Shown: piece after piece, positions 1 to 5,279 of the stretch
Layout of the letters: every line of letters begins with the position of its first letter
How positions within the stretch are numbered: the stretch's first letter is position 1
Assembly (NCBI GenBank): GCA_945907085.1
Contig: CAMDSS010000148.1
Coordinates: 1-5,279, forward strand
Length of the DNA stretch: 5,279 nt
Reading direction: 5' to 3'
DNA from: Cyanobium sp. NIES-981
GTDB lineage: Bacteria > Cyanobacteriota > Cyanobacteriia > PCC-6307 > Cyanobiaceae
Notes under the pieces: generated by a model
The model's input: only the letters and a program-made list of their open reading frames with translations
Told to the model about the DNA's origin: nothing
Database searches by the model: none
Program-made: the position numbers and the translations under genes

Positions 1-468
1 GTCGGCCCCGAGGGGGCTGCGAATCGAATCGGTGAAGGGCAACGCCTGCAACCAGCCTGGCCGCCATCGCAAAACGATCGCCCCCGCCCGGCGCACCTGG
101 GCAAAGGCCTTCGGTTGGTACACGCCACCGCCGGAGGCAACCTGCACAATCGCCTTGAGCTGGGGGCCCAAATGGGCTGCGGCATGCAACACCACACTGC
201 CGCCCAGGGAATGGCCCAGCAGCACCACAGGTCGGTTCGGGGCGCGCTCAACCACCGCCTCCGCCAACCAACGGCCGTAGCTGGCCAAGCTCGGCTGCAA
301 CCCCCTAGGGCGGGCTGTGGTGCCAAACCCCGGCAAATCGGGGGACCACAGCTGCCAATCCGGCTCCAACACCCGGGCCAAAGGATCCCAAAGCCTGCCA
401 GCCAGCAACCAGCCATGGACCGCCACCAGCAAGGGACGTTCAGGAAAATCTCGAAGGGATGGCGTCAT
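1..468 (-). CDS. Alpha/beta hydrolase, N-terminal part (runs off left edge)
   Basis: This is the first 156 codons of an alpha/beta-hydrolase-fold protein, read right to left and still open at the window edge. The first strand and oxyanion turn read LLVAVHGW (residues 13-20). A 'SPDLPGFGTT' segment follows (42-51), the usual Asp-Leu-Pro-Gly-x-Gly turn after strand 4. The nucleophile elbow is GHSLGG (85-90), so Ser87 is the predicted nucleophile. The catalytic acid and histidine would lie in the missing C-terminal part. No signal peptide or membrane segment is visible, so it is probably cytoplasmic. The substrate cannot be told; an esterase, lipase-like or haloperoxidase-like activity are all possible. 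The start is uncertain: an in-frame ATG 18 bases upstream (position 486) would add six residues, and an in-frame TAG lies a little further upstream. Neither ATG has a good Shine-Dalgarno sequence. The gene is head-to-head with the GNAT gene. Confidence 0.85.
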   Translation of the reverse strand, partial: MTPSLRDFPERPLLVAVHGWLLAGRLWDPLARVLEPDWQLWSPDLPGFGTTARPRGLQPSLASYGRWLAEAVVERAPNRPVVLLGHSLGGSVVLHAAAHLGPQLKAIVQVASGGGVYQPKAFAQVRRAGAIVLRWRPGWLQALPFTDSIRSPLGAD

Positions 469-992
469 CGGGCAAGATCGTGCCATCGCGTTGGCCTGGG
501 GCTGTGAGTGCTACTGAGCTCCTAACCAGTCTCTACGGGGAGCAGCACAGGATTTGCACCACCCCAAACCCCCAAATCGGCCTGGTGCTGAGCACCGAGC
601 GGCCCATCGATCTGATGGAGCTCGAGCGCCTGTGTGATGCGGTGGGCTGGAGCCGGCGGCCGATGCGCCGCGTGCGCAAGGCCCTGGAGTTCAGCCTGTT
701 GCAGGTGGGCCTCTGGCGCCACGACCAGCGCATCCCCAAACTCGTGGGCTTTGCCCGCTGCACCGGAGATGGGGTGGTGGAGGCCACGGTATGGGATGTG
801 GCCGTTCACCCGCTCTATCAACGGGTGGGACTGGGAAAACAACTGATGGTCTACATCCTCGACCAGCTGAAAGAGCTTGAACTTGATCGGGTCACCCTGT
901 TTGCCGATCCAGAGGTGGTGGGCTTCTACGAAGACCAAGGCTGGGAGCTGGAACCCCTGCAGCGACGCTGCGCGTTTTGGTATTCGCCCTAA
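459..992 (+). CDS. GNAT family N-acetyltransferase, Ycf52 / plastid SNAT-like
   Basis: A 177-residue GCN5-related acetyltransferase, which would transfer an acetyl group from acetyl-CoA to an amine or protein amino group. The acetyl-CoA loop is QRVGLGKQL (121-129), preceded by the strand TVWDVAVHPLY (110-120). The C-terminal part has LFADPEVVGFYEDQGWE (147-163) and ends in FWYSP. The segment from 'STERPIDL' through 'AVGWSRRP' to the C-terminus resembles the plastid-encoded Ycf52 proteins and plant chloroplast GNAT/serotonin N-acetyltransferases, whose cyanobacterial relatives are the ancestral form; this is family knowledge recalled, not searched. Substrate is unknown; serotonin-type activity should not be assumed. 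The start is doubtful: the ATG at 459 overlaps the 5' end of the divergent hydrolase, and the first ~35 residues look non-conserved. An in-frame GTG at 504 would remove the overlap and still keep the whole domain. The gene converges on the bestrophin gene, with 15 bases between the stops and no obvious terminator hairpin. Confidence 0.88.
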   Translation: MASSGKIVPSRWPGAVSATELLTSLYGEQHRICTTPNPQIGLVLSTERPIDLMELERLCDAVGWSRRPMRRVRKALEFSLLQVGLWRHDQRIPKLVGFARCTGDGVVEATVWDVAVHPLYQRVGLGKQLMVYILDQLKELELDRVTLFADPEVVGFYEDQGWELEPLQRRCAFWYSP

Positions 993-1007
993 TCCTTCAG
1001 CCCTGAC

Positions 1008-1973
1008 CTAGCTCCAGCGGCTGGGATCGTTGGAACTGGGTAACTGGGAGAGGGGATGGCCATGGCCAAGGAGATCCCGGCTGATGTTGATACAGATCCA
1101 ATCCATCGGCAGACAGAAACTGCTGCCGTCATTATCAAATGGCCCCTCCACGTAAGATCCCAGTCGTTCAGCAGTGAGAAAACCCAAGAAGAGCAACATC
1201 CCAGCGAGGGGGTTGCCAGCAACCAAGAAATCCAAATAGACAGCAACTCCAAATAGCCAGCAAACGAGTCGAATAAAGACGTCATAGGCCGGAGGTAAGG
1301 GGGTATTGCGAATCCGCTGAATGCCCCCAAGGGCATTTGTCATAGTTTCGGTGCAACGCAGCAGGGCATCGCGCCCCCACTCGCTGATGGATTGGGTTCG
1401 GTGCAGCTCGCCAATGCCGGAGGCGCGGAGCTTCATGGAGTCTTGGAGCGTGATCGCAACGGGCACCTTCAGCCCATGGCACAGAGCATCAACGGCATTC
1501 CTTGCATCCGATCGCCAAAAGTTACGCAATTCAAAATTCAACAGCCACGCCTGCAACACCTGCAATTCCAAGAGGCGTTGCTTGGCCTGGGCCAGCCCCG
1601 AGCCCGCAAGCTCAGCCTCAGGACCTAACAGGGCTTCAAGAGAATCGCGCCAATGGCGCGATTCATTGGTAATTGCACCCCAAAGAACCCGCCCCTCCCA
1701 CCAACGACTAATCGCCTGAGTATTACGGAAGGCGACAAAAATTGAGACGGCGATTCCGAGCATTGACAGGCCCGCACCATGCAACAACGAGGGAGTACTG
1801 GGAAGGTAATATGTCTTATAAAGAAAGAGCAAGAAGCAAACAAGTGCATACAGGATGATGTCGTTACGCATCCTCCTGCCTAGCTGGAGCAAGACCCGAG
1901 CGTAATTACGCCGCCTCACCTTGGGGGCCAAATGTTTTGCTGCCAATGGAATCTCAGATTCTCTGCGTCTCAT
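1008..1973 (-). CDS. Bestrophin family anion channel (YneE/UPF0187 type)
   Basis: A 321-residue membrane protein of the bestrophin/RFP-TM family, pentameric chloride or other anion channels; plant thylakoid VCCN1 belongs to the same superfamily. Hydrophobic segments are seen at about 39-57, 68-82, 232-251 and 255-267, giving the usual four-helix layout with a long soluble stretch in between. Family signatures are FRNTQAISRWWEGRVLWG (82-99), IQRIRNTPLPPAY (218-230) and GPFDNDGSSFCLPMDW (277-292). The length fits bacterial members (about 300). The ATG overlaps the stop of the upstream glycosyltransferase gene as ATGA, which supports this start and suggests coupled translation. It is the last gene of the four-gene unit. 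The base composition is odd: hand counts of 60-base lines give 37% GC at 1801-1860 and 43% at 1081-1140, against 68% at 2401-2460 in the neighbour, so later acquisition is possible. Whether it sits in the plasma or thylakoid membrane cannot be told. Confidence 0.92.
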   Translation of the reverse strand: MRRRESEIPLAAKHLAPKVRRRNYARVLLQLGRRMRNDIILYALVCFLLFLYKTYYLPSTPSLLHGAGLSMLGIAVSIFVAFRNTQAISRWWEGRVLWGAITNESRHWRDSLEALLGPEAELAGSGLAQAKQRLLELQVLQAWLLNFELRNFWRSDARNAVDALCHGLKVPVAITLQDSMKLRASGIGELHRTQSISEWGRDALLRCTETMTNALGGIQRIRNTPLPPAYDVFIRLVCWLFGVAVYLDFLVAGNPLAGMLLFLGFLTAERLGSYVEGPFDNDGSSFCLPMDWICINISRDLLGHGHPLSQLPSSNDPSRWS

Positions 1974-2749
1974 TGTGCCTCAGGAAGTTCAAAATTTCCG
2001 TAGTAGCGAGACGCCAATTCCTGACTGCCCGCACCTCGGCGCCAGGCCCGCCTGAGCAGCCAATTGCTCCAGCTCACCGCGCAGACACCCCGCTCAATCC
2101 AGCGGCGACCATCGACCCGCAACGGCACCCCCAGGCACCGCAGCCGGCAGTGGGGCTTGAGCCTCAAGACCAAATCCAAATCCTCCATCAAGGGCACGCT
2201 GGCAAACCCACCCACCTGGAGGTAAAGCCGGCGGCTCACCAGGAGGCCCTGGTCGCCATAGGGCAATTGACGCCACTGGCTTCGCAGGGCTACGGCCCAT
2301 TCCACCAGCCGCAGGGCCGGCAGGGCTGCATCAATGGCCAACCGGAAATACCAGGCGCTCGGCTGGTTCTTGCGTTTGGGGCCCTGGGGGTTCACCAATT
2401 CCCGAGCTAATTCCCGGGCCAATTCCCGAGCAATGGCCCGATCCCAGCCCGCTGGTAGGCGCCCGTCCCCGTGCAGAAAAAACAGCCAGTCGGATTGGGT
2501 CACGGCTGCGCCCAAGGCGAGTTGCCCCCCCCGCGATGGGTCGCCGCGAACGACGCAGGCCCCGGCCAACCGGGCCACCATCGCCGTGGCGTCAGTGCTG
2601 GCGCCATCCACCACCACCAGCTCAGCCAGGGGCAGCTCGCCCTGGTGGAGATCCGCCAGCAACAGGGGCAGCCTTTCAGCCTCGTTGCGGACCGCAATCA
2701 CCACGGCGATCGATCCAACGGCCTCGATCGCTCCAACGGCCTCGATCAC
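1970..2749 (-). CDS. TIGR04283-type family 2 glycosyltransferase
   Basis: A GT-A fold family 2 glycosyltransferase of 259 residues, expected to use a nucleotide-sugar donor in the cytoplasm. The first strand is SIAVVIAVRNEAERLP (13-28). Next come VVVDGASTDAT (46-56, nucleotide binding) and FFLHGDGRLPAGW (90-102), where family members usually have an H-A-D-T motif; here it is HGDG, keeping Asp95. GDQGLLVSR (165-173) and MEDLDLVLR (188-196), holding the likely catalytic acid, follow. This order is typical of the TIGR04283 family named from arsenosugar clusters and commonly paired with TIGR04282, as here. The real substrate is unknown. I chose the GTG at 2749, four bases after the upstream gene's stop; an in-frame ATG at 2827 would overlap that gene by 74 bases and add an unrelated-looking N-terminus. 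An ARELARELAREL tandem repeat (107-118) extends a loop, and the N-terminus carries IEAVGA/IEAVGS. The stop overlaps the bestrophin ATG. Confidence 0.9.
   Translation of the reverse strand: MIEAVGAIEAVGSIAVVIAVRNEAERLPLLLADLHQGELPLAELVVVDGASTDATAMVARLAGACVVRGDPSRGGQLALGAAVTQSDWLFFLHGDGRLPAGWDRAIARELARELARELVNPQGPKRKNQPSAWYFRLAIDAALPALRLVEWAVALRSQWRQLPYGDQGLLVSRRLYLQVGGFASVPLMEDLDLVLRLKPHCRLRCLGVPLRVDGRRWIERGVCAVSWSNWLLRRAWRRGAGSQELASRYYGNFELPEAQ
2397..2432 (-). repeat. Three tandem 12-base units in the TIGR04283 gene
   Basis: On the plus strand the units are AATTCCCGAGCT, AATTCCCGGGCC and AATTCCCGAGCA; on the coding strand they encode the ARELARELAREL stretch. They sit in a loop region between the HGDG motif and the conserved WYFRLAID segment, so they probably lengthen a surface helix or loop. 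The frame is kept. Confidence 0.85.
2711..2746 (-). repeat. Two tandem 18-base units at the start of the TIGR04283 gene
   Basis: On the coding strand the units read ATCGAGGCCGTTGGAGCG (2746-2729) and ATCGAGGCCGTTGGATCG (2728-2711), identical in 17 of 18 bases. They directly follow the GTG start codon and encode IEAVGA-IEAVGS, just before the first strand of the transferase. The length is a multiple of three, so copy-number change would keep the frame. This looks like a recent in-frame duplication. Confidence 0.85.
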
Positions 2750-2753
2750 GGCC

Positions 2754-3383
2754 CTACCGCCATGGGAGCAAATCCTCCGGCCAATCCAAATCCCTACGGG
2801 TGGCGAGCAAGCCCACATCCAAACCAAGCCCTGCGGCCCGCTCCAAGGTGCAGCCCATCACCTGGTCGCTGCCCCAAGGGATGCCTGCAAGCAGGCTTGG
2901 CTGCCCTTGGTGCAAACCGATCAGCCAATAGCCGCCGTCGGCGGCTGGCCCCAGCACCAGATCACAGCCATCGCCCGCCGCCGCGCCCAAACAGGCAAAG
3001 CCCGCGGCCAGATCGGCCAGTTCCAGCTGGGGCAGGTCGCTGCCGATCAGCACCACCGCATGGGCCCCCTCCCGCCTGGCTCGGTTGATTTGCCGCTGCA
3101 TGCGCACGCCCAAGCTGCCCCTGCCCTGGGTAACCCAGCGCGGGCAACCGCGGGCCCCAAAGCAGCGACGGGCGGCCCGCGGGCCCAATCCGTCCATGGC
3201 CACCACCACCTCCACCCCTTTCAGCTGACTGGCCACGGCCAGGGTGTGGGCAGTGAGCACCTGCTGAATTTGGGCCGCTCTCAAGGGGCCCAGCCCGCGG
3301 GAGAGCCGTTGTTTGCAACGGCCCGGAGCAGGCCAACGGGCCATCACAACCAGCTGCGGCTTTCGGACCAAATGGGGCTTCAC
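2754..3383 (-). CDS. TIGR04282-type (DUF2064) nucleotidyl/glycosyltransferase-like protein
   Basis: A 209-residue GT-A-like protein of the DUF2064/TIGR04282 family, related to MobA/CofC-type nucleotidyltransferases. The N-terminal nucleotide-binding motif is LVVMARWPAPGRCKQRL (11-27), the same type of G-x-x-K-x-R-L loop used by the superfamily. GSDLPQLE (114-121) is the likely metal-binding Asp site, and GPAADGGYWLIGL (145-157) and PWGSDQV (169-175) are further hallmarks. Length is normal for the family. The start is set at a GTG whose first bases overlap the HtrA stop (GTGA); a longer frame extending upstream to 3629 runs antiparallel-free but inside the HtrA gene, and its extra residues look like shadow coding. 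An internal ATG at residue 14 would cut the first strand and is rejected. The next gene starts four bases after its TAG. Family members sit beside TIGR04283 genes and are named after arsenosugar clusters; the enzymatic role is not proven, and there is no arsenic gene in this window. Confidence 0.9.
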   Translation of the reverse strand: MKPHLVRKPQLVVMARWPAPGRCKQRLSRGLGPLRAAQIQQVLTAHTLAVASQLKGVEVVVAMDGLGPRAARRCFGARGCPRWVTQGRGSLGVRMQRQINRARREGAHAVVLIGSDLPQLELADLAAGFACLGAAAGDGCDLVLGPAADGGYWLIGLHQGQPSLLAGIPWGSDQVMGCTLERAAGLGLDVGLLATRRDLDWPEDLLPWR

Positions 3384-4513
3384 CCTTGTTGGGGCAATTC
3401 GGCAGGCCTCACCACCAGTTTGGTCTTTTGGTTTTGGCGGCGGATGCTGATCGTGAGCGGGGCGCCCACCCGACCACCATCGACGGCGAGCTGAACCTGG
3501 GATGGATTCTTCACATCGTTGCCTCCCACCTGGTCGATCAGGTCGCAGGGCTTCAGGCCGCTTTGGGCCGCTGGGCTGCCAGCCATGACCTCCACCACCA
3601 GCACCCCGTTCACCTCCGGAACGCGGCACTCATCGGTGCTGGCGTTGATCTCCCGGGCCAACTGGGGGGTGAGGGCCTGCAGGCGCACTCCGATATAGGG
3701 ATGGCTTGCCGTACCCCGCTCCAGGATTTGGGCCGCGATTTGACGGGCCACGTTGATGGGGATCGCGAAGCTCAAACCAGCCCCCGGGGCCTTGCGAATG
3801 GCCGTGTTGATGCCGATCACCTGACCGTGGTCGTTGATCAAGGGCCCGCCACTGTTGCCTGGGTTAATGGCCGCATCGGTTTGCAGGTAGGGCACCCGTT
3901 GACCTTCACCGAGGGCATTGGTCCTCTGGATGGCACTGATGATTCCAGCGGTCACGGTGTTGTCGAGACCCAAGGGATTGCCAATGGCAATGGCCCATTC
4001 GCCGGGCTTCACCTTGGAGGAGTCCCCCAGGGGGGCCACGGGCAGGCCCGTAGCCGCAACCCGCACCACCGCCACATCGGTCACCGGATCGCTCCCCAAA
4101 ACCTTGCCGCTAAAACTGCGGCCATCGGGCAGGGTGACACTGACCTCGGAGACACCCTCCACCACGTGGGCGTTGGTCAACACAATCCCATCGGAGCGGG
4201 TGATGAAGCCGGATCCTTGGCCCTGCTGCTGCTGAATGGTGCCCCCGCCGCCGAACAGGCCCCCCAAGGGATTCACCAAACGCTTCAGGGTGTCAATCCG
4301 CACCACCGCAGGGCCAACCTTGGCCACGGCATCGGCGATCACATTGCTCCCGCCAGGAAGCACGGGAGTGATGGGGGCATCACTAATCCGGCCATCACGC
4401 TGGGCGCGGCCAGGGAACCCGGGCAAACCAGTGCTACAGCCAGCCAACAACAGCAGGGGCAGTACCAGGGGGGCCAGCAAGCTGGCGCGCAGGCCCTGGG
4501 GAAAACGGGACAT
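3380..4513 (-). CDS. HtrA/Deg family serine endoprotease (HhoA/HhoB/HtrA type), predicted lipoprotein
   Basis: A 377-residue trypsin-like ATP-independent protease with one PDZ domain, expected to degrade or refold damaged proteins outside the cytoplasm. The N-terminus has a short basic part, a hydrophobic run and the lipobox LAGC (23-26), so cleavage before Cys26 and lipid anchoring are predicted. The catalytic triad is visible: His116 in TNAHVVEG, Asp146 in DPVTDVAVVRV, and Ser221 in NPGNSGGPL. The PDZ domain spans about 274-370, with the segment YIGVRLQALT at its start and SPAAQSGLKPCDLI (313-326). A Gly/Gln-rich loop (GGLFGGGGTIQQQQGQG, 84-100) lies before the catalytic His, the usual position of the variable LA loop. 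One PDZ domain matches cyanobacterial HhoA/HhoB/HtrA rather than two-PDZ E. coli DegP; which of the three paralogues it equals cannot be said. It is the first gene of the minus-strand unit, divergent from dnaA, and its TGA overlaps the next gene's GTG. Confidence 0.95.
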   Translation of the reverse strand: MSRFPQGLRASLLAPLVLPLLLLAGCSTGLPGFPGRAQRDGRISDAPITPVLPGGSNVIADAVAKVGPAVVRIDTLKRLVNPLGGLFGGGGTIQQQQGQGSGFITRSDGIVLTNAHVVEGVSEVSVTLPDGRSFSGKVLGSDPVTDVAVVRVAATGLPVAPLGDSSKVKPGEWAIAIGNPLGLDNTVTAGIISAIQRTNALGEGQRVPYLQTDAAINPGNSGGPLINDHGQVIGINTAIRKAPGAGLSFAIPINVARQIAAQILERGTASHPYIGVRLQALTPQLAREINASTDECRVPEVNGVLVVEVMAGSPAAQSGLKPCDLIDQVGGNDVKNPSQVQLAVDGGRVGAPLTISIRRQNQKTKLVVRPAELPQQG

Positions 4514-4546
4514 GGGGATTCGGGTGGCCAGGTCTGCTTTCGACTC

Positions 4547-4552
4547 ATTAAA
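4547..4552 (-). promoter_or_regulatory. Candidate -10 element for the htrA-led unit
   Basis: On the minus strand this reads TTTAAT, a partial match to TATAAT. A start about 7 bases downstream would leave a leader of about 27 bases before the protease ATG. The -35 region is not convincing. If real, it would drive all four genes of the minus-strand unit, since no other spacer in the unit is longer than 4 bases. Confidence 0.22.
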
Positions 4553-4577
4553 GGCGGCGCGGCCCCAGGAAGCTGCG

Positions 4578-4583
4578 TATATT
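4578..4583 (+). promoter_or_regulatory. Candidate -10 element for dnaA
   Basis: TATATT reads like a bacterial -10 box (five of six match TATAAT). A transcript from it would start near 4590, giving a leader of only about 7 bases to the GTG at 4597 or about 19 to the GTG at 4609. No convincing -35 box is seen 17 bases upstream, so this is only a candidate. Confidence 0.3.
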
Positions 4584-4596
4584 CAGCACCCGCGAC

Positions 4597-5279
4597 GTGG
4601 CCCCTTCGGTGCAGCAGGCAACCCAGCTGTGGCACCAGGTTCAACAGGGCCTTCAAGCCAATCTCAGCAAGCCCACCTTCGAAACCTGGATTCGGCCGGC
4701 GCGCTGTACAGGCTTCGATAACGGCCAGCTGACGCTGCAGGCTCCGAACAGCTTTGCCTGCGGGTGGCTCCGCAAAAATTACCTGGGCACCATCGAAGCC
4801 GTTGCCTCAGAAATTGCTGGCCGCACGGTGGAAGTGCTGGTTTCCGCCGCCACGGACGACGATCCCACCAACGCCCCCACCAACGACCCAGCCAACGGTG
4901 CCGCCACCAGCGGTGGCTCCACCAGGGCGGCCCCCAATACCAATGACCGGGTGGCTCAGCCCCAGGCCGCTCGCCTGCCAACGGCCAAGGCAACCGGCGA
5001 AGCGCCCCGCAAGCTCAAAGCCGGGCTCAATCCGCGCTACGTCTTCAACCGGTTTGTGGTGGGCCCCAACAGCCGCATGGCCCATGCGGCCTCCTTGGCC
5101 GTGGCTGAAGCCCCTGGACGGGAATTCAATCCCCTGTTCCTCTGTGGCGGCGTGGGCCTCGGCAAAACCCACCTGATGCAGGCCATCGGCCACTACCGGC
5201 TCGAGATCAATCCCGATGCCAAGGTGTTTTACGTTTCCACCGAAACCTTCACCAACGACCTAATCCAGGCCATCCGCAA
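4597..5279 (+). CDS. dnaA: Chromosomal replication initiator DnaA, N-terminal part (runs off right edge)
   Basis: About 227 codons of DnaA, the AAA+ ATPase that binds DnaA boxes at the origin and opens DNA for replication. Domain I (about residues 8-85) contains LWHQVQQGLQANLSKP followed by TFETWIRPAR and NSFACGWLRKNY. Domain II (about 86-145) is a low-complexity linker rich in Asn, Pro, Thr, Gly and Ala. Domain III starts with NPRYVFNRFVVGPNSRMAHA, and the Walker A motif GGVGLGKTH is at 184-192 with Lys190. VFYVSTETFTNDLIQAI follows just before the edge; Walker B, sensors and the DNA-binding domain IV are outside the window. The start is not certain: GTG at 4597 gives VAPSVQQATQLW, and GTG at 4609 would remove four residues. 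No ATG is available near, and neither GTG has a Shine-Dalgarno sequence. I see no 9-base DnaA box (TTATCCACA-like) near the gene, so no sign that the origin lies here. Confidence 0.95.
   Translation, partial: MAPSVQQATQLWHQVQQGLQANLSKPTFETWIRPARCTGFDNGQLTLQAPNSFACGWLRKNYLGTIEAVASEIAGRTVEVLVSAATDDDPTNAPTNDPANGAATSGGSTRAAPNTNDRVAQPQAARLPTAKATGEAPRKLKAGLNPRYVFNRFVVGPNSRMAHAASLAVAEAPGREFNPLFLCGGVGLGKTHLMQAIGHYRLEINPDAKVFYVSTETFTNDLIQAIR
4864..4899 (+). repeat. dnaA: 12-base tandem repeats in the dnaA linker
   Basis: CCCACCAACGCC and CCCACCAACGAC are followed by a decayed copy, CCAGCCAACGGT; together they encode PTNA-PTND-PANG. They lie in domain II, the flexible and poorly conserved linker, where in-frame repeat changes are tolerated. 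Confidence 0.75.

Larger units (their letters stand above)
4514..4596. promoter_or_regulatory. Divergent spacer between htrA-type gene and dnaA
   Basis: These 83 bases separate two divergent genes and must hold the 5' control regions of both, unless promoters extend into the coding sequences. Only short AT-rich islands are seen (around 4546-4552 and 4578-4583) inside otherwise GC-rich DNA. I found no DnaA box, no clear inverted repeat and no riboswitch-like structure. Confidence 0.6.

Noticed and set aside
993..1030. Possible terminator between the convergent GNAT and bestrophin genes
   Set aside because: Only a small palindrome (CCAGCGGCTGG, 1014-1024) is present, inside the bestrophin coding end and without a T run; too weak for a terminator call.
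2750..2827. Upstream ATG start (2827) for the TIGR04283 gene
   Set aside because: It would overlap the previous gene by 74 bases and add residues unlike the family; the GTG at 2749 sits 4 bases after the previous stop.
1970..3383. Arsenosugar biosynthesis locus
   Set aside because: The two transferase families carry that name, but no ArsM methyltransferase or radical-SAM ArsS is in the window, so the pathway claim is not supported here.
2334..3494. 386-codon plus-strand frame opposite both transferase genes
   Set aside because: It is low-complexity, rich in Pro, Ala, Arg and Gln, crosses two real genes and has no family motif; a coding shadow.
3384..3629. Upstream extension of the TIGR04282 gene to an ATG at 3629
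   Set aside because: The extra 82 residues lie in another frame of the protease gene and are Gly/Arg/Pro-rich; the family's first strand begins just after the GTG at 3383, which overlaps the protease stop.
3386..4732. 448-codon open frame on the plus strand opposite the protease gene
   Set aside because: The translation is His/Gly/Gln-rich without a recognisable domain, and lies antisense to a protease with a full catalytic triad. Long antisense frames are common in GC-rich genes.

Overview
The window looks like ordinary chromosomal DNA from a cyanobacterium, most likely the Synechococcus/Cyanobium picocyanobacterial group. Four things point there: dense, high-GC coding; a GNAT acetyltransferase of the Ycf52/plastid SNAT type; a DnaA with the conserved start 'LSKPTFETWIRPAR'; and starts that mostly lack a Shine-Dalgarno sequence. 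Taxonomy is inferred from protein resemblance, not from a database search. There is no tRNA, rRNA, CRISPR array, insertion sequence or integrase, and no gene-free stretch over 300 bases.

Layout, left to right: (1) the N-terminal part of an alpha/beta hydrolase on the minus strand, running off the left edge; (2) head-to-head with it, with touching or overlapping 5' ends, a plus-strand GNAT acetyltransferase; (3) 15 bases after the GNAT stop, the tail of a four-gene minus-strand unit read from right to left; (4) an 83-base divergent spacer; (5) the 5' part of dnaA on the plus strand, running off the right edge just after its Walker A motif.

The minus-strand unit runs HtrA/Deg serine protease (a predicted lipoprotein), then a TIGR04282-type (DUF2064) nucleotidyl/glycosyltransferase, then a TIGR04283-type family 2 glycosyltransferase, then a bestrophin-type anion channel. 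The joints are very tight: a 4-base GTGA overlap, a 4-base gap, and a 4-base ATGA overlap. This strongly suggests co-transcription and coupled translation. The two transferases are a known pair, named after arsenosugar gene clusters, but no arsM/arsS-like gene is present here, so their substrate is open. An envelope protease, two sugar-transfer enzymes and an anion channel would fit a cell-envelope or stress theme, but this is inference.

The main points for a second look are the tight four-gene unit, the markedly lower GC of the bestrophin gene compared with the operon it ends, a near-perfect 18-base duplication at the start of the TIGR04283 gene, and a tiny five-codon frame with a strong Shine-Dalgarno sequence whose stop overlaps that gene's GTG start. 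I see no clear evidence of a wholly new system.
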